64,000 bases of DNA, from assembly GCA_036924085.1 (NCBI GenBank), contig JAVGWX010000019.1:4791641-4855640 (forward strand). The letters are read 5' to 3'. Below are positions 44,352 through 56,400 of this stretch, one piece after another (the first letter of the stretch is position 1; each line of letters starts with the position of its first letter). This DNA is from Ariolimax columbianus (lineage: Eukaryota > Mollusca > Gastropoda > Stylommatophora > Arionidae). The notes beneath the pieces were generated by a model that searched no databases, was not told the origin of the DNA, and saw only the letters and a program-made list of their open reading frames with translations. Position numbers and translations under genes: made by a program.

Positions 44352-47300
44352 TTAGTGTGAGTCATGCATAGAAAAGTGTATTGGGGGCAGCCCTGGGGTG
44401 TGGAATGGAGGGGGGCCTGTGGAACTATTAAAGGGTTGGCCCATATGACTTCTAGTGTCGAAGCTATGAGGATAGAAGGCAGCCATCATGTGCGACTGGG
44501 CTGAGTGAGGCCGAGTGTGGTACAACGAGGCTGCCGTCTGGTGGCCGTGCTGCAGGGAGTGGTCCATGGCTTGGTGTCCGCCAGGAAGGATTGGGTTCGT
44601 GTGAAGAAATTTGTTGGAAGAGATATTGTCAGGAGCTCCAGTAGCCTCGTTCCCAAACAGGCCAAAGGCTGACATGTGAGGAGGTACGGCCATAGAGTGT
44701 GGAGAGATGCCAGCAGTGGGGTTACCATGATTAGCTGTCATTGAGTTCATTCCAAAGCCAGCAGGTTGGAAGAAAGAGTTCTGGGCCCTGGTGGGAAACA
44801 AAGGGAAGTGTGAAGTTGTCATGTCCGCAGATTTGGCACTTGTGTTTGAGATCGGTCTTGGTTGTGCATTGAACATTCCACTTAAAAATGGTGTGTCTGT
44901 TTGGTGAGGACGTGCGGCCGGTGGGGACATGCTTTGGGCGAGGGTTGGAAAGTTCAAATAAGGAAAAGAAGATTCAAACATGTTTTGCGACATACTGGCA
45001 TCCATTGCGTCCACAGGGAAACCTGTGTGTTGAGATGCTGTGTTTTTCTTTTTCGATGACGAGGCAGCTTTTCTTTTCTGGGTGTTGCTGTTGCGTGACG
45101 ACGAGTGTGCAGAGCTGGACCCAGTGTTCTGTTGTTGGCTTGAGGGATGTTGTGAGGGCGTAACTCGGCTCGACGAAGCCGCCGGACTATGATTATGGTC
45201 TTGGTTCATGTTTGAACTGCCTCCATTACCACTGCTATTACTAGCACCACCACCGCCTCTGTGGCTGGAGGAGCTGCTGTTGGCATTTGAGCTACCAGTG
45301 TTGCCTGAAGAGCCAATAGAAGAACTAGAAGATGACTTCTTTGGCGTTGTCTGTTTTCTTGGTGACTGCTGCTGGTGCTGTTGTGCCTGCTGCTGTTGCT
45401 GTTGATGGTGACTGGATTCAAGTCTGGCACAGTCGCGAGCAAATGATGGGTGGGTTCCGTACCCAGACGAAAGCTGGGAGTGAGGATGGGGGAATCCCAT
45501 GGCTGGGTGGTGCGGAACAGGGGAGTAGTCATATGGAGAGCGTGAGGGTATATCCCTTGTGTCAGGTAAATGGCGCAGCGGCATGGATGCAGACGACAAT
45601 GAGGCAGCCGATGTTGTGGAGAAGCCCATAGGGAAAAAACTGTTGTTGTGTGCTGATGAGGACAGTCGGGCCATTGAATCCATGTGGGACATTCCAGAGG
45701 GAGGATGCTGTATAGTATTGGGCCGTTTCTGCTGTTGCTGGTAGATGGACTCAGCCGTAGACTTTGAAGCCTGGTACCGGCTGCCACTGGCATCTATACC
45801 TTGCTTACTGCTGCTATGGGAGTAGTTGGTGGTGCTGGTGGGTCCACTGCCTGCACTTGGTGACTTGCCTGTGTTAACACTGTTACTGCTACTGCCTCCA
45901 CTGTTGGGGTTATTTCTGGAGGATGGGTTGTTTGTGTTGTAAGTAGGGGATTTGGAAATTGGAGGTATGTCCAGCTTGGGTTGATTGCCGAATGTCATCA
46001 AGCTGGATGGACCTATCCCATATGTGGCAACGGATGGGCCCCCACTAGATGGGCGTGACGATGTATGCTGAATTTCCATGTTTCCCAATGGATGCATGGC
46101 AAGGCTGTGATGTGAGGATGACACAGAGGAGGATGGAAGATTCATGGGAGGTGGGGGTGGAAAGAATGGATTCAGATATGATGAATTGTGTGACGCATGT
46201 GCTCCACCAGGTGGAAGTGTGGACTGCATAGAGGAAACAGAGCCACTGTTACTGCTGTTATTGCTAGTGTTAATGTTTGCGCTGCAGGATGATTGCTGCT
46301 GGTGTTGGTTGCTGGAGGACAAAGAGAAGGAGAAGCCACTGGCGCTTGGGTTAGAGGTCAAGGGCATTGTTGCTGAACTCGGCATTGATGTGGCTGTAGT
46401 AACGTTGGATCCAATGTTGGTGAAGTTAAAACTGTCACTAGCGTGTCGTGACGAAATAGATGTGGTTGTATTATTGGGGTGCTCAATAATTTTATCAACA
46501 GAGTACTGGTTTTTAGGCTGTTGGCCTGCGCCGGCTGGAAAGTTACCTCCCTTCTGTGAGCCAATGAAGTTTGAGCTTTGTTCTAGGTTTGGTTGAACAT
46601 TAGTTGGGTTCATGTGCTTGAGTTTCATGTTGGAGCCGCTGGGTGGGGAGGTGAAGGTGTTATTTCGTGGGGAGGTGTCTGGGGTAGGGAAAAGCTGAGA
46701 TAAGCCGGGGGATTGTTGGGGAGGGTGGGACAAAGGGGGAACAGCGACTCTGTCTATTATAGAGTTACTTCCCATCTGAGAATTCTGCTGCTGTTTCTGA
46801 CACGAGTGCTGTTGTTGTTGTTGTTGTTGCTGTGCTGCTGGGGACATGCTGTGTACAGATCCTGCATTGCTAGCTGACCCTGGTGATGCGTGCAGCTTCG
46901 GGGAAGGCAGGGGAGTTGTGGATGCAGAGGGAGGTCTTAGATTGTGAGGGCTGCTTTGGGGAGGGTGATGGGACTGGCTTTGTCTGGGCTGCTGTTGCTG
47001 TGATTTGTGCTTCATATCTGGAAGCATGGTTTGTTGCACATTCTGCTGAGAGATTCCCATTCCAAGTTCACTGGTATTCAAAGGCACATGAGAGAGAGTA
47101 TGGACTGCAGCTGGTCGTCTCTGTTGCTGGGCACAACTATTGTTGACACTGTCTTCAGCCTCCAGCTCTGCAGTAATCGGCTTCAGAGGCAGAATCTCCG
47201 ATAAGGCATCGAGTGATGAAGAGCTGAGAGATGACATTGTAGACTCCAGCTGAGAAGATGATCGGGGGCTTGCGGAGGAGTCCAGGTGATGAAGGGCTGC

Positions 47301-50300
47301 TGGGTTCATACAGCTTGTTACAGATTTGTTACTATTCATCGACAGCGACACTGGTATTGGTAGCACTGATGGTGATGATGTTGTTGTATGTGATAATGAT
47401 GCTGCTGAAGATGATGTGGAGATGTTGTCTGATAATGAATTGACAGGAGACTTGGGGTCTAGATGAGGAGGGGTTTGCATGTGGGACATGGACTGTTTGC
47501 CAGATGATGCTGAGGAAATGAGTTCATGGTTGACACCACTGTCCAGCATCAGCTCAGACTGATTATGGTGCATAGGTGGTGCTGGTGTTCTCAGAGCAGG
47601 TAGGTCCACATCTGAGGGTGACAGGACTCCATTCTGAAGCATAGGTGGGCTGGAGTTGAGTATCATCTTGCCAGGACTGTGCTGGTTAAAGAGATCAGCT
47701 AGTGTTTCCGCTGGAAGTCCCATAGAGCTGTCATGATCATCATGAGTCTCTGAGAGTTTAGGAGAAGTCTGAAAGTCCATGACAGGAAACTCCATAGAAA
47801 AGGACTCATCAAGAGTGGATTGCAGTGCTGCGTCAGAACCATCCTTCTTGGACATGCAGGAGGAAGACAAGTTACTGTTGTTGGCAGCACTGATACATCG
47901 GTTGCTGTCCATAACACAAGTGGTGCTCGAAACTGTAGTGCCGGTATTTGGTGCAGTCGTTGTGGCAGATGGCTGTGGTGGTTTTGAAGGTGTCGAAGCA
48001 AACAACGGCGGTGATTTTGGTACAGAAGGCATAGACAACAAAGATGTTGAAAATAATGCAGCTGATGTAGATGATACAACAGCAGTTGAAACTGGTAATA
48101 CAACTGTGGTCGCAGCAGCAACAGCCAGCTTCGCTGAAGCTGTCAAGTCAGAGAACTGTTCGGAAGCCTGCATATTACAGTTACTAGTTCTACCACCACT
48201 CTTAGCTTCACTCTGTGTTGTGACGGCACAATTTGCTCGGACTTCCGATACAGAATCACAAGCTGTACTTTTGGCGCCCCCTTTTCCTTTTCTGCAAGTG
48301 GTCGCCTTTTTAGCTGGCAACTTGGAAGGGGTAGGAGGAGGCTGAATAAAGTTATTTGTGCCATCTTCGTCATCGACAAAGTCATAAATGTCTGATGAGT
48401 TACCAGCTGCACAGGCGGAAATACTGTTTACATTAAAAAGCATCCCCTCCATTGGTTTCAGAATGTCAACCGGTTTTGATTTCTTAGCACGTTTATTCTC
48501 CACTTTTGGTGCACTATTACTATTAGAATCATTTTTCCGTTTCCGTGATGATTCTCGTTTTGTTGTTTTCTCAGCACTGATGTTTCTATCCTGATCTCTA
48601 GTTTGGCCGAGGTGGGCCGATTGCTCATCAGATCGTCCTACTTCGTTGGTGATGGAAGTTGAGTTTCCATTGCAAAATACATGATCGTTTCCTGGTTCAG
48701 AGTTGAAATCTTCAATTTTATCTACCATATCCATGAGGCTTATCTGACTGCCATCCGTGTTCAGCAGCTTGGATTCACTCACCGAGTGCAAGATTTGTTC
48801 CTTCATCGCTTCATTCCCATTCATCTCCAGCACTGGCAGGAGGCTATCATCGTCCCCTACATTGTAGTTGTTCTGTTTTACTTTCTGTTCTTGATCTTTC
48901 CTTCTCCTAACCTCTTCTTCAAACTCCTTCTTTTTCTCTTCCTCCTCTTTGGCCAGTCTTTCCAGCTCTTTTTCTTGCCTTAGTTCGGCTTTTGTTTTTC
49001 GCTTTTTTGGCGGAGGTTTCTTCTTTGGCTCAGGTTGCAGACCGCAGATAGTCACATCCAAGCTGTTAAACTGCATGGCTGTTACAGCTGCTGTAGCGGT
49101 AGTTAATTTTTTGCCACGACATTTTCCCTTGCCCATAGATTTGTCAGGTACAATCACAGAATTGCCCATGGAATCTGCAAAGGAAAATGCTGGTGCATCC
49201 TGAGCAAAAGTCAAAGCTGTAGACATAGTCGACACTTTGACAGGAGCAGGAGCTATTGGGACATACAACTTTGGAATTGGCGATGTGGAGGACAGACTAA
49301 GAGGCACGGATGTGGACACATTAAATGTCGTTAAGGGGCTGAGTTTACTGCCAGTATCAGGGCTGATGTTGACTTTGCCATCAGAACTCATGGCGGACAA
49401 CTGTGCATAAACATCTTCATGGCGGAAGGGTTCTGCAATGATTTGAGGCTCTGGGTTCGCAGATTGGCTCAGGATCCCTGATGTGGCAGAGGTGGTAAAG
49501 ATGTTCGAAGACAAGGGACTGAGGAGCTGGGTAGTTGGCATGCTCATAAGAGTACTGTTTGATGCATGTCTTTGATGCTGTAACATTGTTGCATGTGAAG
49601 GTATGTTTGGGGAAACTAATGGTGTGGTCAGGTCCCCACTGTGTGGCTGAATGTGCAGTCGCTGCTGACCGCCTGCACCTAGGCTCATGTCATGGCTAAA
49701 CACGGAAGATGAGGTGCTGACGGACAAAGCTGAGCCCAGCATCATGTTTGGGCTAAAAGAAGAATGAGCAGGGGATGTGGAGCTGACACCACTAACACAG
49801 TTCTCATCAATGATCAACTGAACATTGTCATCTTCCTCGTCCCTTGGGGACTGCTTCAGGCTTATCTGCAGTTCAGCTGATGAACCAGAGAGATTCATGT
49901 TAGATCCAGCAGAAATGTTCAAGGTCCCGCTCTCCCCTTCCATAAGAATCCCCGCTGTAGCTGTGGCCTGAGCCAGCAAATCTTTTTTCAGAATAATCCC
50001 ACTTCTTTTGTCATCCTCTTGCTGTTGTTGTTGCTGCTGATGATGATGATGATGCTGCAGATTATTATTTTGCTTGGATTGTTTGCTTTTAGATGTTCTT
50101 TCACTCCCCGAGGAAAATTTGGAAGAAGACTGTACCATCGCTGCCCCAGATGCTGTAAAGAGGTGCTGCTGTTGGCCATAATGGGAGGAAATATCAACAG
50201 CTACAATTGGCGAGGCTCTTGCTGTTGAGGGAGAACGCTTGCGGCTGTGAGATGATGATTTGGACATCACAGCCGATGTATTGAGTTTTGCTGTTACAAC

Positions 50301-50432
50301 TTTCTGTCCATTAATGATGAACTGTTGGGAAGGTCCTGACGGAAGGATGGTCTGGTAGCCACAACTGCTGACCACTGTCGAGCCAATGGTGGGACTTGTC
50401 TGAGACAGGGCTGGAGCCAGGATGGGAAGACT
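44352..50432 (-). CDS. Gene 2 terminal coding exon (f), 2,026 codons
   Basis: Acceptor TTCTTTTTCAG/AGT at 50432; an ATG five codons upstream belongs to the intron side, so I do not use it as a start. Landmarks by exon residue: FIINGQKVVTAKL near 38-50; His5-Gln8 run near 126-137; QIIAEPFRHED; KKKPPPKKRKTK and an E/K/R coiled coil near 468-520; Ser/Thr-rich middle; a poly-Gln run near 1205; NQYSVDKIIEHP; long Ser/Asn/Gly/His runs with QQQQQQAQQHQQQ near 1675. The C-terminal ~230 residues are Phe/Pro/His-rich with little repetition (FESSFPYLNFPTL, FPLFP, FGLFGNEA), ending FSMHDSH. A single exon of 6 kb free of stops with multi-residue variety is strong evidence for coding. Confidence 0.95.
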   Translation of the reverse strand, partial: SLPILAPALSQTSPTIGSTVVSSCGYQTILPSGPSQQFIINGQKVVTAKLNTSAVMSKSSSHSRKRSPSTARASPIVAVDISSHYGQQQHLFTASGAAMVQSSSKFSSGSERTSKSKQSKQNNNLQHHHHHQQQQQQQEDDKRSGIILKKDLLAQATATAGILMEGESGTLNISAGSNMNLSGSSAELQISLKQSPRDEEDDNVQLIIDENCVSGVSSTSPAHSSFSPNMMLGSALSVSTSSSVFSHDMSLGAGGQQRLHIQPHSGDLTTPLVSPNIPSHATMLQHQRHASNSTLMSMPTTQLLSPLSSNIFTTSATSGILSQSANPEPQIIAEPFRHEDVYAQLSAMSSDGKVNISPDTGSKLSPLTTFNVSTSVPLSLSSTSPIPKLYVPIAPAPVKVSTMSTALTFAQDAPAFSFADSMGNSVIVPDKSMGKGKCRGKKLTTATAAVTAMQFNSLDVTICGLQPEPKKKPPPKKRKTKAELRQEKELERLAKEEEEKKKEFEEEVRRRKDQEQKVKQNNYNVGDDDSLLPVLEMNGNEAMKEQILHSVSESKLLNTDGSQISLMDMVDKIEDFNSEPGNDHVFCNGNSTSITNEVGRSDEQSAHLGQTRDQDRNISAEKTTKRESSRKRKNDSNSNSAPKVENKRAKKSKPVDILKPMEGMLFNVNSISACAAGNSSDIYDFVDDEDGTNNFIQPPPTPSKLPAKKATTCRKGKGGAKSTACDSVSEVRANCAVTTQSEAKSGGRTSNCNMQASEQFSDLTASAKLAVAAATTVVLPVSTAVVSSTSAALFSTSLLSMPSVPKSPPLFASTPSKPPQPSATTTAPNTGTTVSSTTCVMDSNRCISAANNSNLSSSCMSKKDGSDAALQSTLDESFSMEFPVMDFQTSPKLSETHDDHDSSMGLPAETLADLFNQHSPGKMILNSSPPMLQNGVLSPSDVDLPALRTPAPPMHHNQSELMLDSGVNHELISSASSGKQSMSHMQTPPHLDPKSPVNSLSDNISTSSSAASLSHTTTSSPSVLPIPVSLSMNSNKSVTSCMNPAALHHLDSSASPRSSSQLESTMSSLSSSSLDALSEILPLKPITAELEAEDSVNNSCAQQQRRPAAVHTLSHVPLNTSELGMGISQQNVQQTMLPDMKHKSQQQQPRQSQSHHPPQSSPHNLRPPSASTTPLPSPKLHASPGSASNAGSVHSMSPAAQQQQQQQQHSCQKQQQNSQMGSNSIIDRVAVPPLSHPPQQSPGLSQLFPTPDTSPRNNTFTSPPSGSNMKLKHMNPTNVQPNLEQSSNFIGSQKGGNFPAGAGQQPKNQYSVDKIIEHPNNTTTSISSRHASDSFNFTNIGSNVTTATSMPSSATMPLTSNPSASGFSFSLSSSNQHQQQSSCSANINTSNNSSNSGSVSSMQSTLPPGGAHASHNSSYLNPFFPPPPPMNLPSSSVSSSHHSLAMHPLGNMEIQHTSSRPSSGGPSVATYGIGPSSLMTFGNQPKLDIPPISKSPTYNTNNPSSRNNPNSGGSSSNSVNTGKSPSAGSGPTSTTNYSHSSSKQGIDASGSRYQASKSTAESIYQQQQKRPNTIQHPPSGMSHMDSMARLSSSAHNNSFFPMGFSTTSAASLSSASMPLRHLPDTRDIPSRSPYDYSPVPHHPAMGFPHPHSQLSSGYGTHPSFARDCARLESSHHQQQQQQAQQHQQQSPRKQTTPKKSSSSSSIGSSGNTGSSNANSSSSSHRGGGGASNSSGNGGSSNMNQDHNHSPAASSSRVTPSQHPSSQQQNTGSSSAHSSSRNSNTQKRKAASSSKKKNTASQHTGFPVDAMDASMSQNMFESSFPYLNFPTLAQSMSPPAARPHQTDTPFLSGMFNAQPRPISNTSAKSADMTTSHFPLFPTRAQNSFFQPAGFGMNSMTANHGNPTAGISPHSMAVPPHMSAFGLFGNEATGAPDNISSNKFLHTNPILPGGHQAMDHSLQHGHQTAASLYHTRPHSAQSHMMAAFYPHSFDTRSHMGQPFNSSTGPPPFHTPGLPPIHFSMHDSH

Positions 50433-53400
50433 CTGAAAAAGAACCATTTTGTTTGATCATATAGACACACAGTTAATATTAGAAAAGGTACTCTGGTGAT
50501 ATCAATGTGTGTGTATACATACATATGTGTATCCTGAGTGATTTGCCGGGGTTTATGTGTATAACAAGGGCAAGAATAGAACCACTTCCCCATAGAGAGC
50601 ATGTCGCAAGAGGCGACTGACTAACTGTGTGACGTGGCACAAAATCGGCCATGGTTAGGTGGTTTGTTAAAAGCAGCATAAATGGTGTCTAACAGTGTTT
50701 GAGTCTATTAAGATGGACTCGTACATCAGTTAACCACCTTCTAAATTTGAGTGATAAACTGCTTGAGCCTAGCCCGCTAAGCAGGAAATCCTCCTCCTGG
50801 ATACATCAAGCTCACACCAGAGATGTGACCTGTACTGGAGATTATGCCCCTGTAGAGGTACAGGTCAACTAAAACTAAGATATATCTATATAACCAGTAT
50901 CACAGGAATATCTGACCATTTATTATTTAAAAACTTATGTTTAATGCACAAGTGAAATGTGAATTATAAACTAATTAAGCTAGTAGCGACATCCAATGGA
51001 TGTGAAAAGTTATCAGAGTCAGGTGAAACATGCTGATCAAGACACCACCTCATATTCTCGTTCATGCTCCTGGAAACAAGCTGTGTCACAGCAGCCTGAC
51101 CAACAAGGTGGAGACTGACATTGTAATCTCCTTGGTGGTAAGCTTACAGAGGAGCCTCACCTTGCACTACAGCCAGGAGGACCCTGGTCCACCTTCTAAA
51201 ATATGCCTTGAGATATAAGAAGAGTCACTGTAACCTGCTAGCACAGGAACATGGTCAAGAGCTAATTTAAATAAACACAAGTAGCTGCTAAAAACAACGA
51301 TGATATTGATCACAAAGATATATTTTTGCACTTGGGAAACATGTACTCCCAAAAAAAGAAAAGATGGAAGTAATAGATACTCAGGAATTGAACCCAGGTC
51401 TGCCAAGTGATGGAACCTTCTCTCTGCATGTACACCCAACAAAAGAAAAGATGGAAGTAATAGATACTCAGGAATTGAACCCAGGTCTGCCAAATGATGG
51501 AAGCTTCTCTCTACATGTACACCCAACAAAAGAAAAGATGGAAGTAATAGATACTCAGGAACTTTTTTTCTTTTTTTTGGCGTTCATCTTATTTCTTTAA
51601 TCCCCAAGACGGTGTGCATTGCACTGTTTTTATTTTGTGCCTGTTGGTCCAGTGCAATCGAATTTGGCATGCATTTTATGTAAGGATCTGCTTCCTCCTG
51701 CATTTTCTAAGTGTTTGCTTCCTCAGGGTAGCGGCCAGTGCTGTGATGGGGAACGAACCCAACACCTTTGAGTTGTGAGCCGCGTCACTTAACCACTTGA
51801 CAACGCCGTTCCCTAAACAGGAATCGAACCCAGGTCTACCAAGTAATGGACGCTTCTCTCTACATGTACACCAACAAAAGAAAAGATGGAAGTAATAGAT
51901 ACTCAGGAATTGAACCCAGGTCTGCCAAGTGATGGAAGCTTCTCTCTACATGTACACCCAACAAAAGAAAAAGATGGAGGTAATAGATACTCAGGAATTG
52001 AACCCAGGTCTGCCAAGTGATGGAAGCTTCTCTCTACATGTACACCCAACAAAAGAAAAACATGGAAGTAATAGATACTCAGGAATTGAACCCAGGTCTG
52101 CCAAGTGATGGAAGCTTCTCTCTACATGTACACCCAACAAAAGAAAAGATGGAAGTAATAGATACTCAGGAATTGAACCCAGGTCTGCCAAGTGATGGAA
52201 GCTTCTCTCTACATGTACACCAACAAAAGAAAAGATGGAAGTAATAGATACTCAGGAATTGAACCCAGGTCTGTCAAGTGATGGAAGCTTCTCTCTACAT
52301 GTACACCCAACAAAAGAAAAGATGGAAGTAATAGATACTCAGGAATTGAACCCAGGTCTGCCAAGTGATGGAAGCTTCTCTCTACATGTACACCCAACAA
52401 AAGAAAAGATGGAAGTAATAGATACTCAGGAATTGAACCCAGGTCTGCCAAGTGATGGAAGCTTCTCTCTACATGTACACCCAACAAAAGAAAAGATGAA
52501 AGTAATAGATACTCAGGAATTGAACCCAGGTCTGCCAAGTGATGGAAGCTTCTCTCTACATGTACACCCAACAAAAGAAAAAGATGGAAGTAATAGATAC
52601 TCAGGAATTGAACCCAGGTCTGCCAAGTGATGGACGCTTCTCTCTACATGTACACCAACAAAAGAAAAGATGGAAGTAATAGATACTCAAGAATTGAACC
52701 CAGGTCTACCAAGTGATGGAAGCTTCTCTACTCAAGGAAGGAGATAAGATGAAAACCTTAAAAATAGTGCAACTGCTTTTGTTGTCTTTATCAGTGATAG
52801 ACAAACAATGAAAGGTGGTGGTTACATAAGGAAACTTGATAAGTAATGAAATGGGTAAACCCCTGGAGCTGATCATTGTCAACACAGTAGGCTAGGCTAG
52901 CAGTGACAATAATACATGTGAATGAACTGTTCTTCGTCCATCGTAATCGATGAGGATCACTTTGTCAACGTCCACTGTTCGCATGAGTTCGAAGATGACT
53001 AAATAAGCCAATTGGGACCTGGAATTGTCTGTCACATTTAGTACAAGGAAATAGGACACCCCCTATCACCGGGGCTAAAGAAGGATGGATGTCAGCAGAC
53101 TTGTGAAGCAATCATCTCTGTTTAGCCTCATGTCTGTGAACACCCTCAGCAATAGTCCTGTGCCAGTTTGTGCGATTAGTGACGATTCTTTCCCAGTCAC
53201 CATAGTTAATACCGAACTGGATCAGTGATTTCTTAAATAAGTGTGTCCTTGTAAATTTCCACTGACCCCCACTTGCTCTATTGCAGTTCACCATTGACCA
53301 GCTCTTTCGGTAGACGATACGACATGCATACAACATGGCCTGCCAATCTCAGCTTCAGTTATCAGTAAAGAGGGCAGAGTGGTTTCCCTGATCAATAACT

Positions 53401-56400
53401 CAGGCATGCATGCATTCACGAAACTGTTGCACCATTGCAATGAATGTTACAGGGCACCCAAACTTAGACATAACTAATAATGAATTGACACTCTTGTGGT
53501 GACAATAATATATGTGAACAAACTGATACTATAGTATTGACAGAAAACATGCGAATAAACATCGAAACGGCTGAATAAAAAATGAGACCACTTCCGCCGC
53601 CCTGAAAACAATATAATGGCTAGGGGGTGGAGTGGGCTAATGGTTAAGTGACATGGCTCACAAGCCGAAGGTGTTGGGTTCGCTCCCTATCATAGCACCA
53701 GCCATTACTGGTTGTATACAGACTCTGCAGGGTCTTCTAAACCAGTATAAAGACGTTAAGTTAAGTTATTACCCCAGGGAAGCAAACCCTTAGAAAATGC
53801 AGGACGAAGCAGACCCTTACATAAAATGCATGCTGAAGTTGGATGCACTTGGCTGATAGGTACAAAATAAAAACAAAGTTCAACGCACATAACCTTGAGG
53901 AATAGAGAAATAAGCGAAAGCAAGAACAAAAAATACGTCTATTTTTAATTAGTTGATTTTTAAACAATTTTTGTTGGTTTCACACGGATATGGAAGATTA
54001 TCCCATTATTGAGTGTGATGAGGTTAAGTTGTTGCAACTGACTTTTCTGAGGTAGGTCTGTTTAGTTTGATTATGTCGATGTTATAAATACATTTGTAGT
54101 GGAAACTAACAGATATCCAATCTGGTTAGGAACACTATCGGTGCTTTGTTTCAATTTCATGGATTTACAAGACAACCGATGTACCTAAAAATTGGTAAGT
54201 CTAAATGTTTGTGACGTAATAAAAATAATATGCAAACAAGAAGGTTAACTACACAAAGCAATACAGTAAAACTGGACATTTCTAACTCACCTTCCCCCCT
54301 TTTGATGTCGTTGATACAGAGGGCGAACTAATACAGGCTGACACCGAGTTTGTTGTAACAGTTCCGGAAACCATGGTTGATGCTGCAACCAACCCACCAC
54401 TAGAGCCCAGTTGAAAGGGAATAGTTGATCCTAATGGACCACCAGAAGACATGGGTAAAATACCAGAACCACCAGACAAAGCAGGTGAATAAAGTGGAGC
54501 AGGGCCCAGCATTTGTGGACCCATATGTAGACTGGTAGCTGGGCCGTTGATGAAAATTGGTGGAACAGATGGATTGTTTGGATCAAACTGAAATTGGAAA
54601 CAGAAACAGGATTTATTTATAGGTCCTTCAGTCTGAAAAAAATCTCATGTTCAATTAATTGTCTTCCACAGGTACAGTTTCCTATACAAGATCCCATTAT
54701 TTTACTACTTCAGGTGTGTTACACTTTCCTATACAACATACAATTATTTTACTTCAGGTGTGTTACACTTTCCTATACAACATCCAATTGGAAATTAAGA
54801 CTACAATGAATGCCTTCCATCGATCCATATTTTGGGCTGTCTTCTTGTGTTTCTGCGATGAGACTGCAGTTGTCCTAACCTCCTCTTTTGTTTTCCAATC
54901 AAATCCATTTTGGCTTCCCCACCCATCTCTCTTATCTAGTGAGTGACAGCAAAGCAAACATAGTATGACATTTTTGTAGCATGTCTTACCAGGGTTCAAA
55001 TGGGGAACACTGAATACTAACACACCTGCCAGCAGTATCATAAGAGGGGAATAGGCATAGGTTCGGTTACTAAATTGTGTAGAAACTATAAGCCACAAGA
55101 AGACCATTATACCCTGTGGTAGAAGTCAAGAAACTATAAGCCACAAGAAGAAAGAAGACCATTATACCCTGTGGTAGAAGTCAAGAAACTATAAGCCACA
55201 AGAAGACCATTATACCCTGTGGTAGAAGTCAAGAAACTATAAGCCACAAGAAGACCATTATACCCTGTGGTAGAAGTCAAGAAACTTTAAGCCACAAGAA
55301 GACCATTATACCCTGTGGTAGAAGTCAAGAAACTATAAGCCACAAGAAGACCATTATACCCTGTGGTAGAAGTCAAGAAACTTTAAGCCACAAGAAGACC
55401 ATTATACCCTGTGGTAGAAGTCAAGAAACTATAAGCCACAAGCACAAGGGGACTGACAATGTGAAGTCAAGAAACTATAAGTCACAAGCACAAGAGGACA
55501 AGCTACAAGCACAAGAGGACTGACAATGTCAAGTCAAGAAACTATAAGTCACAAGCACAAGAGGACAAGCCACAAGCACAAGAGGAATGACAATGTCAAG
55601 TCAAGAAACTATAAGTCACAAGCACAAGATGACTGACAATGTCAAGTCAAGAAACTATAAGTCACATGCACAAGACCTCTACATCCCAGGGTAGAAGAGG
55701 TGTGGCTAAACTAATGACACACACCACTGCTACATTATTTGACCAACCTGTAGAATGGGGTTGTTAGATAGAGGAATTTGCTGTGTCTTCTGTCCCATAG
55801 TGTTGAGCGATGCTGAGCTGGGCATAATCGTCTGCGGGTTTGTTGATATGGGTATCAAAGAGCCATCTACCATGACGTGTGTGGGACCCTGTGCTCCGGA
55901 AGAGTTATCCCCTGGCTGGATGAGCTTCAGCTCATTACCAACCAGCTTGACGGTTGCACCATTCAGGGTTGCCGCCAAGTTATTGACAATCATGCCAGTG
56001 AAGGGGTTCACTACTTGCAGACCTCCAAAGCCAGACAAGTTCAGGACCTAGGGACAAAAGAGGTTATTAAGTCTCAAACAGTATGTGATCTGCATTAACT
56101 TGTTATATTAACCATAAATCTACTTGGATTCAAATTAATATGTGCTCTAGGTTCACTTGTTATATTAACCAGAAATCTACTTGGATCAAACAGTATGTGA
56201 ACTACGTTCACTTGTTACATTAACCACAAATCTACTTTGATTAAAACAGTATGTGATCTAGGTTCACTTGTTATATTAACCACAAATCTACTTTGATTAA
56301 AACAGTATGTGATCTAGGTTCACTTGTTATATTAACCACAAATCTACTTTGATTAAAACAGTATGTGATCTAGGTTCACTTGTTATATTAACCACAAATC

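Noticed and set aside
45208..50228. Plus-strand frames of 60-190 codons opposite the last exon of gene 2
   Set aside because: Antisense shadows of Gln/Ser/His codon runs. The minus strand is continuous for 2,026 codons with proper splice borders.
50433..50447. ATG just before the last exon of gene 2 as a start codon
   Set aside because: It falls in the polypyrimidine tract and AG of a good acceptor. The upstream exons join in phase, so the exon begins at 50432.
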